32,390 nucleotides of DNA from Thioploca sp. (lineage in GTDB: Bacteria > Pseudomonadota > Gammaproteobacteria > Beggiatoales > Beggiatoaceae): positions 1-32,390 of the forward strand of contig JAAUSR010000060.1 of NCBI GenBank assembly GCA_012032555.1. Direction: 5' to 3'. A program made the position numbers and the translations under genes. Under the pieces are notes generated by a model. The model saw nothing but the letters and a program-made list of their open reading frames with translations. It made no database searches and was not told where the DNA came from. Below, one piece after another: positions 1 to 7,906 of the stretch (position 1 is the first letter of the stretch; every line of letters begins with the position of its first letter).

Positions 1-99
1 CCAAACTTAAATCCTATTGAACGTAAATGGGCTCAAGCTAAAGCGATTCGCAAACAACAAAACTGTTCGGTTGAGGAACTATTTACACACTATATTTAG
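1..99 (+). pseudogene. IS630-type transposase, C-terminal fragment (5' end outside window)
   Basis: An open frame enters from the left edge and ends at the TAG at 97-99. It contains NPIERKWAQAKAIRK followed by CSVEELF, which resembles the conserved C-terminal end of IS630/Tc1-type DDE transposases, where the last catalytic acidic residue is the Glu of the NPIE motif. Only about 32 residues are visible, so whether the whole gene is intact cannot be judged from here. A second, clearly broken transposase of the same family begins directly downstream in the same orientation, which suggests tandem or nested insertions. Confidence 0.6.
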
Positions 100-125
100 T
101 AATCATTTTATTATGCTTCTGCTAT

Positions 126-682
126 AGACTTATCGGTCGCAACTATTCAACGGTTAAAACTGGGTTTAGAACCTATCGTCAACCTGGAATTGATGGACTT
201 CGAGAGATAAAGCCCTTCCACCTCCAGGCTTTATCTCTCGATACACCGGTTTGAGCAGCTTTAAATCAAAAACTTAAACGACCGGAAGGCTTTGCCAGTT
301 ACGAAGAAATCCAAATTGGGTTACCAGCGCATGATGAAATTGACCTATGTTATTCAACGGTTCCTGGTTTGGTTCAGGATCGCTTGAAAGCTCGCCCTCA
401 AGTGGTTCGTCCCCAAAGCGCTCAGCGTAATGAATCCCGCGCTATCGACTTTGAAAAAACCGGCATGACGATTGAGTCGAATAGCTGCTCTCCATCAAGG
501 TCAATACGTTATTGGTGTCGTGACGAAACGCGTTTGGGACTCCAAACCATTACCCGCCGTCGTTTGACACCACGTGGTCAAGTCCAATGGACCTTCAAAG
601 CTTATTATCTTTACGGTTGAGTTGAGCCACTCACCGGCGACAGTTTGTTTCTCGAATGTTCTCACCTCGTAGCTAGCTAAAA
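126..682 (+). pseudogene. Broken IS630-type transposase, N-terminal and central part
   Basis: A helix-turn-helix-like start (LSVATIQR) is readable from about 130. A frameshift near 150-173 then leads into the main frame (YRQPGIDGLREIKPF). That frame carries an in-frame TGA at 252-254, continues as NQKLKRPEGFASYEEIQ, then RYWCRDETRLGLQTITRRR with the DE of a DDE catalytic core, and hits another TGA at 618-620. After that stop the same frame still reads VEPLTGDSLFLECSH, as expected for the family, until a TAA near 680. With one shift and two stops the copy cannot make transposase. The open stretch 369-620 inside it should not be called a gene. A perfect 14-bp inverted repeat lies inside it (201-240). 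Confidence 0.7.
201..240. repeat. Perfect 14-bp inverted repeat inside the IS630 remnant
   Basis: Positions 201-214 (CGAGAGATAAAGCC) and 227-240 are exact reverse complements, separated by a 12-nt loop. The first ten bases recur at 690-699, just beyond the transposase remnant. The hairpin could be a small inserted element, a former IS end or a chance product of decay. There is no T-tract, so it is not a convincing terminator. Confidence 0.6.
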
Positions 683-712
683 CTCAGTAGCGAGAGATAA
701 CAATATTACATC

Positions 713-1156
713 TTACATACTTTCACTATGGCTATACTTACTTACATTGTCAAGCAGGTTGATCTTAATAATATGAGAGCTATTAGTAACACTAGCATAA
801 TAAATATCTGCATCAGGATATCGCTTTTGTAAGTCTTTTGCGTACTTAATGGCCTGTTCTTTAACTTTCTTACGGTGTTCAGTTCGCTTTCTTCTAGCGG
901 TTTTTCCAGAACAAGGAGTTAAGTATTTAGTCTCTACAACTAAAAAGCGTTTCTGCTGCCTATTTTTCAAAATCAAATCACCTTTACCGAGGTGTGAATA
1001 GCCATAGGGAAAATATTCCCGCGCGTGTACCTCAGGAAATTCTTTACCTAAAAAAGATTTTGAAGAATTAGGAAAAGAGCAGGGAATTTCATTGGAATGT
1101 TCAATGATATAATCTTGCAATTGATCTTCACATTGAATTTGACTGATGTTTTTCAT
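713..1156 (-). CDS. Small PD-(D/E)XK nuclease-like protein
   Basis: The 147-residue protein has a compact restriction-endonuclease-like signature: GKGD (Asp60), then a strand reading LVVETKYL with Glu75 and Lys77, the spacing of the D...ExK catalytic motif. A basic stretch (TARRKRTEHRKKVKEQA, about residues 85-102) and a YAKDL helix follow. The start at 1156 is preceded on the minus strand by AGAGGA eight bases upstream, a good ribosome binding site. There is no signal peptide and no methyltransferase or antitoxin partner next to it. The fold assignment is inferred from the motif only; substrate and role are unknown. It sits among transposon remnants, so it may be acquired DNA. My recollection is that similar short proteins occur in some eukaryotic genomes, which a search would have to confirm. 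Confidence 0.6.
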   Translation of the reverse strand: MKNISQIQCEDQLQDYIIEHSNEIPCSFPNSSKSFLGKEFPEVHAREYFPYGYSHLGKGDLILKNRQQKRFLVVETKYLTPCSGKTARRKRTEHRKKVKEQAIKYAKDLQKRYPDADIYYASVTNSSHIIKINLLDNVSKYSHSESM

Positions 1157-1833
1157 GGATTTTATCCTCTTAAGTTTAAGATAAGGAAATACTTAAGAGA
1201 ACACCCAATTTTAGCTGACCCGGCAGCCTATTTTTCTAGAACCACTGTCTTACCCACATTACAGATAAATTGTCATTCTTACCCTAATGCGTTTTTTGTA
1301 CGATACCCAAATCGATAAATCAAGTTACGTTGAGTAATACAAAGAATGCCTTAAGACAATAATCACCATTTATCCGTAGTGTGAATAGAACAATGGCTCT
1401 AGAAAACGAGGTTGTGAGATCACTCACAACATTGTTTGTTCTACTTAATTAAAATAATGTTAAAAATAAAATTTGTCCAATAAAATAATGTGGCTCTGAT
1501 AGAGTAAAGCAGAATCCGAAAAAGTTTTTCAGATTACACTTCCACTTAATTCTTTTACATTAAATTAAATAGGGTTTGGTGCATTAATAACTCTTCCTCC
1601 ATTAGTTCAATATTAACTAGGCAATTTTTTTCTGAAAAATAATTAATTACATATCAATAAGATATTAAAATCTGATCCAAATCAGTGCTCACAAATTGCT
1701 CATAACTGCTCATAATCGCTTATAAGTGCTCATAAATTGCTTATAATTATTTATAATTCTTATTAATAGAGTTTTCAGGCTCACCGTATCTTAACCATCT
1801 TAGGAATTAACAGTTAATTTTTGGATAATCATT
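1157..1833. other. Intergenic region with hairpin and phased repeats
   Basis: No credible gene is seen in this 677-bp AT-rich stretch between two divergently oriented genes. It contains a perfect 8-bp stem with a 4-nt loop at 1411-1430 (GTTGTGAG / CTCACAAC). Outer arms near 1387-1395 and 1430-1442 extend it imperfectly (GAACAATG against CATTGTTTGTTC). The phased GCTYATAA repeats at 1687-1746 are listed separately. The ORF from 1097 to 1318 overlaps the nuclease gene start and shows no coding character. Confidence 0.5.
1687..1746. repeat. Six GCTYAYAA octamers spaced 10-11 bp
   Basis: The octamer GCTCATAA or a one-base variant (GCTCACAA, GCTTATAA) starts at 1687, 1698, 1708, 1718, 1728 and 1739. 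The steps are 11, 10, 10, 10 and 11 bp, that is, one helical turn. Degenerate ATTTATAATT continues to about 1758. The array ends about 75-90 bp before the start of the DUF29 gene remnant. One-turn spacing fits side-by-side protein binding or intrinsic curvature; both are inference. Confidence 0.7.
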
Positions 1834-2315
1834 ATGAAACCAATAGGTTATGAACAAGATTTTTATGCTTGGATTCATCATAATGCCCAATTATTGCGAC
1901 AAGGTAAGTTAGCTGAAATTGATGTCGATAACATCGCTGAGGAACTGGAAAGTATGGGAAAAGCCAACAACAGGCCTTGATTAATCGCTTAGCCGTATTG
2001 TTGATGCATTTATTCAAATGGCAGTTTCAATCGGCAAGATGTTCACGGAGTTGGGAATTGACTATCATAGAACAACGTCAAGAGATTGTTGATTTATTGG
2101 AAGAGAGTCCCAGTCTTAAGCTGAGTATAGAGGCTAAGTTGGCTAAAGCTTATAACAAATATGTTTATTATAACAACCCACTGGCTTTAACTATAATCAA
2201 AAATACGATTTGGCTTCATACCGTAGTGAGTAGAACACTTAATTTTAGCTTTTATATTTTCAGTTTAGCGAAGTTAACGCCGGAAAAAGTAGTCATTACG
2301 CTTAGTCGGTGGTAA
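1834..2315 (+). pseudogene. DUF29 family protein, frameshifted
   Basis: From ATG 1834 the protein reads MKPIGYEQDFYAWIHHNAQL and then IAEELESMGK, the typical N-terminus of DUF29 proteins. The frame stops at a TGA near 1978. The family sequence resumes in the -1 frame (QALINRLAVLLMHLFKWQFQ, then ARCSRSWELTIIEQRQ and LLEESPSLK), so a single shift lies near 1960-1972. After about 2170 the frame no longer resembles the family and runs on to 2315, so the C-terminus is probably also damaged. DUF29 is common in cyanobacteria and large sulfur bacteria and has no established function. The gene is probably inactive unless the shift is a sequencing error. Confidence 0.75.
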
Positions 2316-2463
2316 TATTATTCGCGCCATTTGAACTCAGGAGTTGCTTGATTAAGCACAGCAATAGAAATACCATCGATAATTAAAACCATCTATTCAA
2401 CAAGCCATATCTCCATTTGTTATCAACAATAGTATTCCGCAATCAAATTAAAGGCAGTATTTT

Positions 2464-2712
2464 ATGGTAAAAATTATGACGAAACGCGAAGCGCGTGCCA
2501 TGGTAACTAAGCTAGGAACGAGAGCGAAATTAGTCTCCCAAAGATCAGCGATTTCAGAAGCTATTGATAAAGAAGTGAAATCCGTTGATCAAGAATTGGA
2601 TGCTAACATGACCGCCGTGAGATTATTGGAACAAAGTATTGAAAAGCAAAAAATTCATGCCCCTCAAATCGGTTATGGACTCCACGGACAGCGTAAATCA
2701 GCTAAGCCTTAA
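2464..2712 (+). CDS. Small helical protein of unknown function
   Basis: An 82-residue, lysine- and glutamate-rich protein that I do not recognise. The middle (residues about 12-62) has a heptad-like pattern of Leu, Ile, Val and Ala and no Pro or Gly runs, so it is predicted to be largely alpha-helical, possibly coiled coil. The tail (HAPQIGYGLHGQRKSAKP) is basic and probably disordered. AAAGG lies about 10 bases before ATG 2464; a second in-frame ATG at 2476 has no better site. It has no signal peptide, no cysteines and no obvious partner gene. It could be a genuine small gene or a chance frame. Confidence 0.4.
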   Translation: MVKIMTKREARAMVTKLGTRAKLVSQRSAISEAIDKEVKSVDQELDANMTAVRLLEQSIEKQKIHAPQIGYGLHGQRKSAKP

Positions 2713-3179
2713 GCTATCAACCCATTATTGTTGAATTAACGATTCATCCCTTCACCATGATGTTGTTCCCACCAACGCATTAATTAACTCCCATGATTCA
2801 ACTTTTTTTAGTCAGAATCATTCATGAATAATAGAGATAGCGCAACCCCAAAGTATTGTCTTGAATCTATCTAAGACATCAGTATTATTTAGCGACGATT
2901 GTGAATAGAAACAAGTCAAAGTAGTGGAGAAATAACCCCATTTGAAACCAGATAGCTCAAGTATACCATTGCGTTACTCACTTGCTTCAAACTTGATGTG
3001 GGTTCGAGTAAGTGGGCAAGACCACATTTTGCCCATTTTACTAACGTAGCTTCAATATCAACTGCCGACGTGAAAACAATCTGAAGTATTGTTATTTTGA
3101 TATATAATAATTATTTATCTGACAATTCCAGTACCCGATTATTTTGTTAATTGATTTGATTACTCAAGAGGAAACTGAA
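2713..3179. other. Intergenic region upstream of glutaredoxin
   Basis: No gene is recognised in this stretch. A 7-bp stem (TGGGCAA at 3013-3019 with TTGCCCA at 3029-3035) followed by TTTTA could be a weak plus-strand terminator, but no gene ends nearby. TATAAT at 3103-3108, about 70 bp before the glutaredoxin start, is a possible -10 box without a good -35. Confidence 0.35.
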
Positions 3180-3521
3180 ATGGATGTTTTGGCGAGAATT
3201 AAAGAAAAAGTTGAGAATAATCCAATTGTTATTTTTATGAAAGGAACGCCTCAATTTCCACAATGTGGTTTCTCTAGTCGAGCTGTTCAAGCTTTACAAG
3301 CTTGTGGGGTTAAATTTACCTATGTCAACGTGCTTGATGACCCAGAAATTTTTCAAAATTTACCTCGTTATGCTAATTGGCCTACTTTTCCACAAATCTA
3401 CGTCAATGGTGAATTGATTGGTGGTTGTGACATTGCGTTGGAGTTATATCAAAAAGGTGAATTAAAACCGATGTTAGAACAAGCTGTGCACCAACAACAA
3501 TCAACAAAAGTTAATAATTAG
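3180..3521 (+). CDS. grxD: Monothiol glutaredoxin (Grx4/GrxD type)
   Basis: Monothiol glutaredoxins with a CGFS active site bind a glutathione-ligated [2Fe-2S] cluster and act in iron-sulfur delivery and iron homeostasis in the cytoplasm. From ATG 3180 the protein has 113 residues. It shows KGTPQFPQCGFSSRA with the single active Cys at residue 29, the WPTFPQIY cis-proline segment and the GGCDI glutathione-binding loop, in the normal order and at near full family length. ATG 3180 is chosen over the upstream start at 3144 because GAGGAAA lies just before it and the protein family begins at about this residue. It stands alone, 86 bp before a sulfhydrylase gene on the same strand; co-transcription is possible. 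Confidence 0.93.
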   Translation: MDVLARIKEKVENNPIVIFMKGTPQFPQCGFSSRAVQALQACGVKFTYVNVLDDPEIFQNLPRYANWPTFPQIYVNGELIGGCDIALELYQKGELKPMLEQAVHQQQSTKVNN

Positions 3522-3607
3522 TTATTCATTTCAAATAATTTTTCCCTGAGTGTTAGAAGTAAATAACCGGATGTATATCAAACTAAGCAATAAGGAATAA
3601 CAACCCA

Positions 3608-4885
3608 ATGAAACTTGAAACCATTGCTATCCATGGCGGCTATTCACCCGAACCCACGACTAAAGCAGTTGCGGTACCCATTTACCAAACTACTTCCTAC
3701 GCGTTTGATAATACCCAACATGGTGCTGATTTATTTGACCTTAAAGTACCAGGTAATATCTACACTCGCATCATGAATCCGACTACTGAGGTATTAGAAA
3801 AAAGAGTGGCGGCGATGGAAGGTGGAATTGGAGCACTGGCATTGGCTTCTGGAATGGCGGCTATTACGGCATCGATTATGACTCTCGCTGCTCAGGGAGA
3901 TAATGTGATTACTTCCAGTACATTATATGGTGGTACTTACAATTTGTTTGCGCACACGCTTCCGCAGTATGGTATCGATATGCGCTTTGCTGATTATCGA
4001 AATATCGATAGCTTTGCTCAGTTGATTGATGCTAAAACCAAAGCCATTTTTTGCGAATCCATTGGCAACCCATTAGGTAATGTCGTTGATTTTGGTGCTT
4101 TAGCACAATTAGCACACCATCACGGTATTCCCTTAATTGTGGATAATACGGTTCCTTCACCCTACCTGTGTCGTCCCTTTGAACACGGTGCCGATATTAT
4201 TGTTCATTCTCTGACCAAATACATGGGTGGGCATGGCAATAGTATTGGTGGTATCATTGTTGACTCAGGTAAATTCCCTTGGAGTCAATATGCCGATAAA
4301 TTTACTTGTTTTACGATACCCGATAAATCTTATCATGGTGTCACCTACACGGACACTTTTGGGGAAGCCGCCTATATTGCGAGAGCACGAGTAGTCCCCT
4401 TGCGCAACATGGGAGCTGCATTGTCACCACTCAATGCTTTCCTCATTCTCCAAGGAATTGAAACCTTGCCGGTGCGCATGGATCGAATCTGTGCCAATAC
4501 TTTAACCGTTGCCAATTATCTAAAACATCATAAACAAGTGCTATGGGTACAATATGCGGGTCTCAATGACAGTCCAAGTAAAGCACTTGTCGACAAATAT
4601 ATGAGTGGTCAAGCTTCGGGAATTTTAACTTTTGGTATTCAAGGTGGAATTTTAGCGGGTGCCAAATTTATTGATGCCTTACAATTGGTTACCCGTTTAG
4701 TTAATATTGGCGATGCTAAATGTTTAGCTTGTCATCCTGCTAGTACCACCCACCGACAATTATCCACAGAAGAATTAGCTAAGGCTGGGGTCACTGAAGA
4801 TATGGTTCGTTTATCTATTGGTTTAGAACACGTTGATGATATTCTTGCTGATATTGAGCAAGCCCTTTCAGTAGCCACTTCTTGA
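3608..4885 (+). CDS. metY: O-acetylhomoserine sulfhydrylase (aminocarboxypropyltransferase)
   Basis: This PLP-dependent Cys/Met metabolism enzyme combines O-acetylhomoserine with sulfide (or methanethiol) to give homocysteine (or methionine) in the cytoplasm. At 425 residues it is full length. It shows IHGGYSPEP at the N-terminus, the YTRIMNPT phosphate-binding region (residues 52-59), ALASGMAAI (78-86), VDNTVPSPYL (178-187) with the cofactor Asp, and the Schiff-base Lys204 in SLTKYMGGHG. The C-terminal SIGLEHVDDI is typical. AAGGAA lies about 11 bases before the ATG. In a sulfide-rich organism it would assimilate sulfide directly. A cystathionine gamma-synthase assignment is less likely because the VPGNIYTRIMNPT region and the length fit MetY. 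Confidence 0.92.
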   Translation: MKLETIAIHGGYSPEPTTKAVAVPIYQTTSYAFDNTQHGADLFDLKVPGNIYTRIMNPTTEVLEKRVAAMEGGIGALALASGMAAITASIMTLAAQGDNVITSSTLYGGTYNLFAHTLPQYGIDMRFADYRNIDSFAQLIDAKTKAIFCESIGNPLGNVVDFGALAQLAHHHGIPLIVDNTVPSPYLCRPFEHGADIIVHSLTKYMGGHGNSIGGIIVDSGKFPWSQYADKFTCFTIPDKSYHGVTYTDTFGEAAYIARARVVPLRNMGAALSPLNAFLILQGIETLPVRMDRICANTLTVANYLKHHKQVLWVQYAGLNDSPSKALVDKYMSGQASGILTFGIQGGILAGAKFIDALQLVTRLVNIGDAKCLACHPASTTHRQLSTEELAKAGVTEDMVRLSIGLEHVDDILADIEQALSVATS

Positions 4886-5260
4886 ATGGTTGTCAGTTAA
4901 CAATCATTAACTCTACTGAACACGGTCACTTTTACGCTTTTCTCACCGTCTCACTCTAAATCTTTTTTCCAGAAAAGGAAAGAGGAATAAGGTTGAGAGG
5001 AACATCAGTACCATTAAAAACTTTCGTAGAATGGGCTTTGGTGTGCTCCATCTATTCTACTTAAAAATATTTTTAGCTTAACTTAATAGTATTGGAGGAA
5101 AGCGTACTTTCTTTATAGTTTAGATGTTGACGCCGGTGGTGACAGTGTCAATATCGTGTACTCGTTATCAACTATTCGCTAGCAATTATTAATTATCATT
5201 TCGCTGTTATTCGTTATGATTATGGAGTTATTGATAACAGTTAATTGATAACTAAATTAA
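4886..5260. other. Intergenic region before the potassium-channel operon
   Basis: No gene is seen in 375 bp. There is no clear terminator after the sulfhydrylase gene; a short imperfect CTTTT/GAAAAG pairing near 4962-4980 is the best candidate. The last 100 bp are rich in ATTATT/AACTATT-like words but show no regular repeat. Confidence 0.3.
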
Positions 5261-5656
5261 ATGTCAACTCATATGAATCCCGAGAAAGTTGTTTTTGGAT
5301 TTTTTATTGTCATGTCATTGACACTCAATTTTGGTTTTTGTTTAGGTGATATCGACAATCCTGATTATCATAATGTCTATGAATTAGCGGCGGCTATCTT
5401 TGTTAATTTAGTGGCAACGATTCTCAAATTTGGTGATCGCTCTCAAGTGGGTGCGGTATTGCTATCTACGAGTTTAGTAGCTGATTTACAACTCTTTGCC
5501 GCCGCCATTATTTGGGCAATTGCTCTTCATGTTGAGCAAACTGGTATAACCCCTAGCGTTATGGTGAGTATTGTTTCCCTGGCAGCCGGTGCGATGTTAG
5601 CTAATGTCATTTCCGTTTTACTTCTCGTCATTGAAACGGCTATGTTGCGACGTTAA
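5261..5656 (+). CDS. DUF6394-like small membrane protein of a potassium-channel operon
   Basis: A 131-residue integral membrane protein with about four hydrophobic segments (residues roughly 11-28, 40-58, 68-88 and 100-125). It contains the motifs FGFCLGDIDNPDYHNVYELAAAI and LKFGDRSQ, which I associate with the DUF6394 family found next to TrkA-N channel genes. Its stop is two bases before the start of the channel gene, so the two are surely co-transcribed and may form one complex. The function is not established. The start could be ATG 5261 or ATG 5273 (MNPEKVVFGF); neither has a clear ribosome binding site, and homologues as I recall begin near the second. Confidence 0.75.
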   Translation: MSTHMNPEKVVFGFFIVMSLTLNFGFCLGDIDNPDYHNVYELAAAIFVNLVATILKFGDRSQVGAVLLSTSLVADLQLFAAAIIWAIALHVEQTGITPSVMVSIVSLAAGAMLANVISVLLLVIETAMLRR

Positions 5657-5658
5657 TA

Positions 5659-7395
5659 ATGAATACAGTCCTTTTCCTAGTTATGCGTCGTATGCGGTTC
5701 CCGCTGTTGGTATTATTAACTACTTATACCATAGCTATCGTGGGAATGACTTTAGTGCCAGGAATCAATAATGAAGGTCATCCGACCCGAATGGATTTTT
5801 TTCACGCTTTTTATTTTGTATCTTATACAGCAACGACCATTGGCTTTGGTGAAATTCCTTATGCTTTTTCAGATGCTCAGCGAATGTGGGTTACCTTTTT
5901 CTTATACATAACGGTGATTGCTTGGTTTTATGCTATTGGTACTTTACTCACTTTAGTGCAAGATGAGGCACTACGAAAAGCATTTACTGAGAGTCGGTTT
6001 GCCCGCACCGTCAACAATATTCATGAACCTTTTTATTTAATCTGTGGTTACGGAGATACCGGGCGTGCTTTAGTGAGCGCCTTAGAAGAACGTTTTTTAC
6101 GAACAGTAGTTATTGAAATTCGCCAGGAACGCTTGGATGTTCTCACGATAGAAAACTATCCCGTTTATATTCCTAAATTTTGTGCTGATGCAAGTAAACC
6201 CAATTACTTAGTGGAAGGTGGTCTCAACAATCCCCATTGTGCAGCCGTGGTTGCCTTAACCAATGATAATTTAGCGAATTTACAGATTGCTATTACAGCT
6301 AAATTACTTAAACCCGAATTAACGGTGATTGGGCGAGTTGATTCTCACGAAGTGGCGGCTAATATGGATTCATTTGGAACCAATTATATTATTAATCCCT
6401 TTGAAGTTTTCGCTGCTAAGTTGCATACGGCTTTGCGTTCACCGGATTTATTGTTACTACGTGAATGTTTAACCGGAGAATTAGAAATAGTTTCTTGCGA
6501 ACCGTTGCTGCCACCACGTCAAGGGTTATGGATATTGTGCGGATATGGGCGATTTGGTAAAGCAGTTTATGAAAGACTCAAAGAAGAAAGAAGTATCCAT
6601 CTGGTGATCATTGAAGCGGATCCAAACACCACCGGTTATCCGCGAGGAGAATGTGTTGTTGGCGGTGGGACTGAAGCCGACACTTTGCGACAAGCCCACA
6701 TTGAAGAAGCTGTTGGCATCGTAGCGGGGACTAATGATGACGTAAATAATTTATCGATTATCATGACCGCACGACAACTTAATCCCAATTTATTTATTGT
6801 GCTGCGGCAAAACAAGGCAGATAATCAAATTATCTTTGAAGCCGCTAAAGCTGATATTATCATGCAACCAAGCAAAATTATTGCTAATCATATTAGGGTA
6901 TTATTGACAATCCCGTTATTAATTGACTTCATCCGATTATCGAAACAACGAAGTCATGACTGGATAAGTCATTTGATTTCTCAATTAAAAAAAATACTAA
7001 GTGAAACCTCACCCACTATTTGGCAACTTAAAATCGATCAAGAAACTGCACCGGCGATTAGTGAGGCATTATCTCAGGGGAATACCATTCGATTAGAGTG
7101 CTTAGTGCGAGATCCGCGAGATCGAACTAAAAAGTTAGCTTGTATTCCACTGTTACTTGTGCGTAATGAGGAAAAAATTTTATTACCCGATGAATCCGAA
7201 AATTTAGAAATGGGTGATCAATTATTATGGTGTGGAAAAAAAGCCACTGCTGATTGGATGACCTGGATTCTACGTGATCCGTTTGTGTTAGTTTACTTAG
7301 CGACTGGTCAAGTTATGCCACGTAGTTACGTGTGGCGTTGGTTACAACAATGGTTAGATAAACAACCGAATTCAACTAAGCGACTAAAAATTTAA
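5659..7395 (+). CDS. Potassium channel with two RCK (TrkA-N) domains
   Basis: A 578-residue two-transmembrane channel subunit. TM1 is at about 14-33, the pore helix leads into the selectivity filter TTIGFGE (residues 59-65), and TM2 is at about 75-100. Two cytoplasmic Rossmann-type RCK domains follow, with nucleotide-binding loops CGYGDTG (129-135) and CGYGRFG (294-300), each ending its second strand in an acidic residue. The C-terminal 130 residues look like a TrkA-C-type regulatory domain (LRDPRD..., then MGDQLLWCG). Such channels pass K+ across the inner membrane under control of nucleotide or ligand binding. It is tightly coupled to the preceding small membrane protein. The filter GFGE rather than GYGD occurs in several bacterial RCK channels. 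Its role here may be potassium control or osmotic response. Confidence 0.88.
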   Translation: MNTVLFLVMRRMRFPLLVLLTTYTIAIVGMTLVPGINNEGHPTRMDFFHAFYFVSYTATTIGFGEIPYAFSDAQRMWVTFFLYITVIAWFYAIGTLLTLVQDEALRKAFTESRFARTVNNIHEPFYLICGYGDTGRALVSALEERFLRTVVIEIRQERLDVLTIENYPVYIPKFCADASKPNYLVEGGLNNPHCAAVVALTNDNLANLQIAITAKLLKPELTVIGRVDSHEVAANMDSFGTNYIINPFEVFAAKLHTALRSPDLLLLRECLTGELEIVSCEPLLPPRQGLWILCGYGRFGKAVYERLKEERSIHLVIIEADPNTTGYPRGECVVGGGTEADTLRQAHIEEAVGIVAGTNDDVNNLSIIMTARQLNPNLFIVLRQNKADNQIIFEAAKADIIMQPSKIIANHIRVLLTIPLLIDFIRLSKQRSHDWISHLISQLKKILSETSPTIWQLKIDQETAPAISEALSQGNTIRLECLVRDPRDRTKKLACIPLLLVRNEEKILLPDESENLEMGDQLLWCGKKATADWMTWILRDPFVLVYLATGQVMPRSYVWRWLQQWLDKQPNSTKRLKI

Positions 7396-7408
7396 ACCCG
7401 ATTAATAG

Positions 7409-7678
7409 ATGATCCGGATGGATTTCTTCTTGCTGACCTCAGGGCAATCGTACTACCATCAGCTATTTGAGTATTCTGCTGGTATCATAAACGAAGACCA
7501 AAATCGTATCAGAACCGGGTTTGCCAGAGAAAACCTCGCCATGATTCGTCACTTGGCACTTAACCGACTCCAACAAAAAAACACGGCTAACTGCGGTATT
7601 ACCGCCAAATGCCAACGCGTTGGTTGGAATAACCGATACCTATTCAAGCGGTTGGGATTGGCAAGATCCGCAAGGTAG
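7409..7678 (+). pseudogene. ISAs1-type transposase remnant (C-terminal part)
   Basis: The 89-residue frame contains NEDQNRIRTGFARENLAMIR followed by HLALNRLQQ, and later CQRVGWNNRYLFKRL. These match the C-terminal region of ISAs1/IS4-type transposases, where the usual text is RIRTG.A..NLA..R.LALNLL and KRL.AGWD..YL. The catalytic region and most of the gene are missing, and the first 25 residues are only weakly similar. It begins 13 bp after the channel gene and is not expected to be functional. It marks an insertion scar immediately upstream of the arsenic operon. Confidence 0.65.
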
Positions 7679-7906
7679 TGCGATTGCCCTAGGATTTTAT
7701 CAAGTATGGCATCTAAGCAGAGTAAATTTATGCTAATGTTATTTAGGGTTGGCTATCTCTCTGTATGCTAGGACTAGATGATTTGCTTATCTGACTTCAG
7801 CCGCCCTTCTTTGATATCGGGTGGTGTTATTTTTTTATTTTAGCGAAAGTATTAATATATCTATTTAATTAAATCACTCTCTAATATGATCTTTGGAGAC
7901 CCCTTT

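Noticed and set aside
369-620. Open reading frame of 83 codons as a stand-alone gene
   Set aside because: It is an internal part of the broken IS630 transposase frame; the same frame continues with family sequence on both sides of the stops.
1680-1760. CRISPR array
   Set aside because: The repeat unit is only about 10 bp with no unique spacers of usual length, and no cas genes are in the window.
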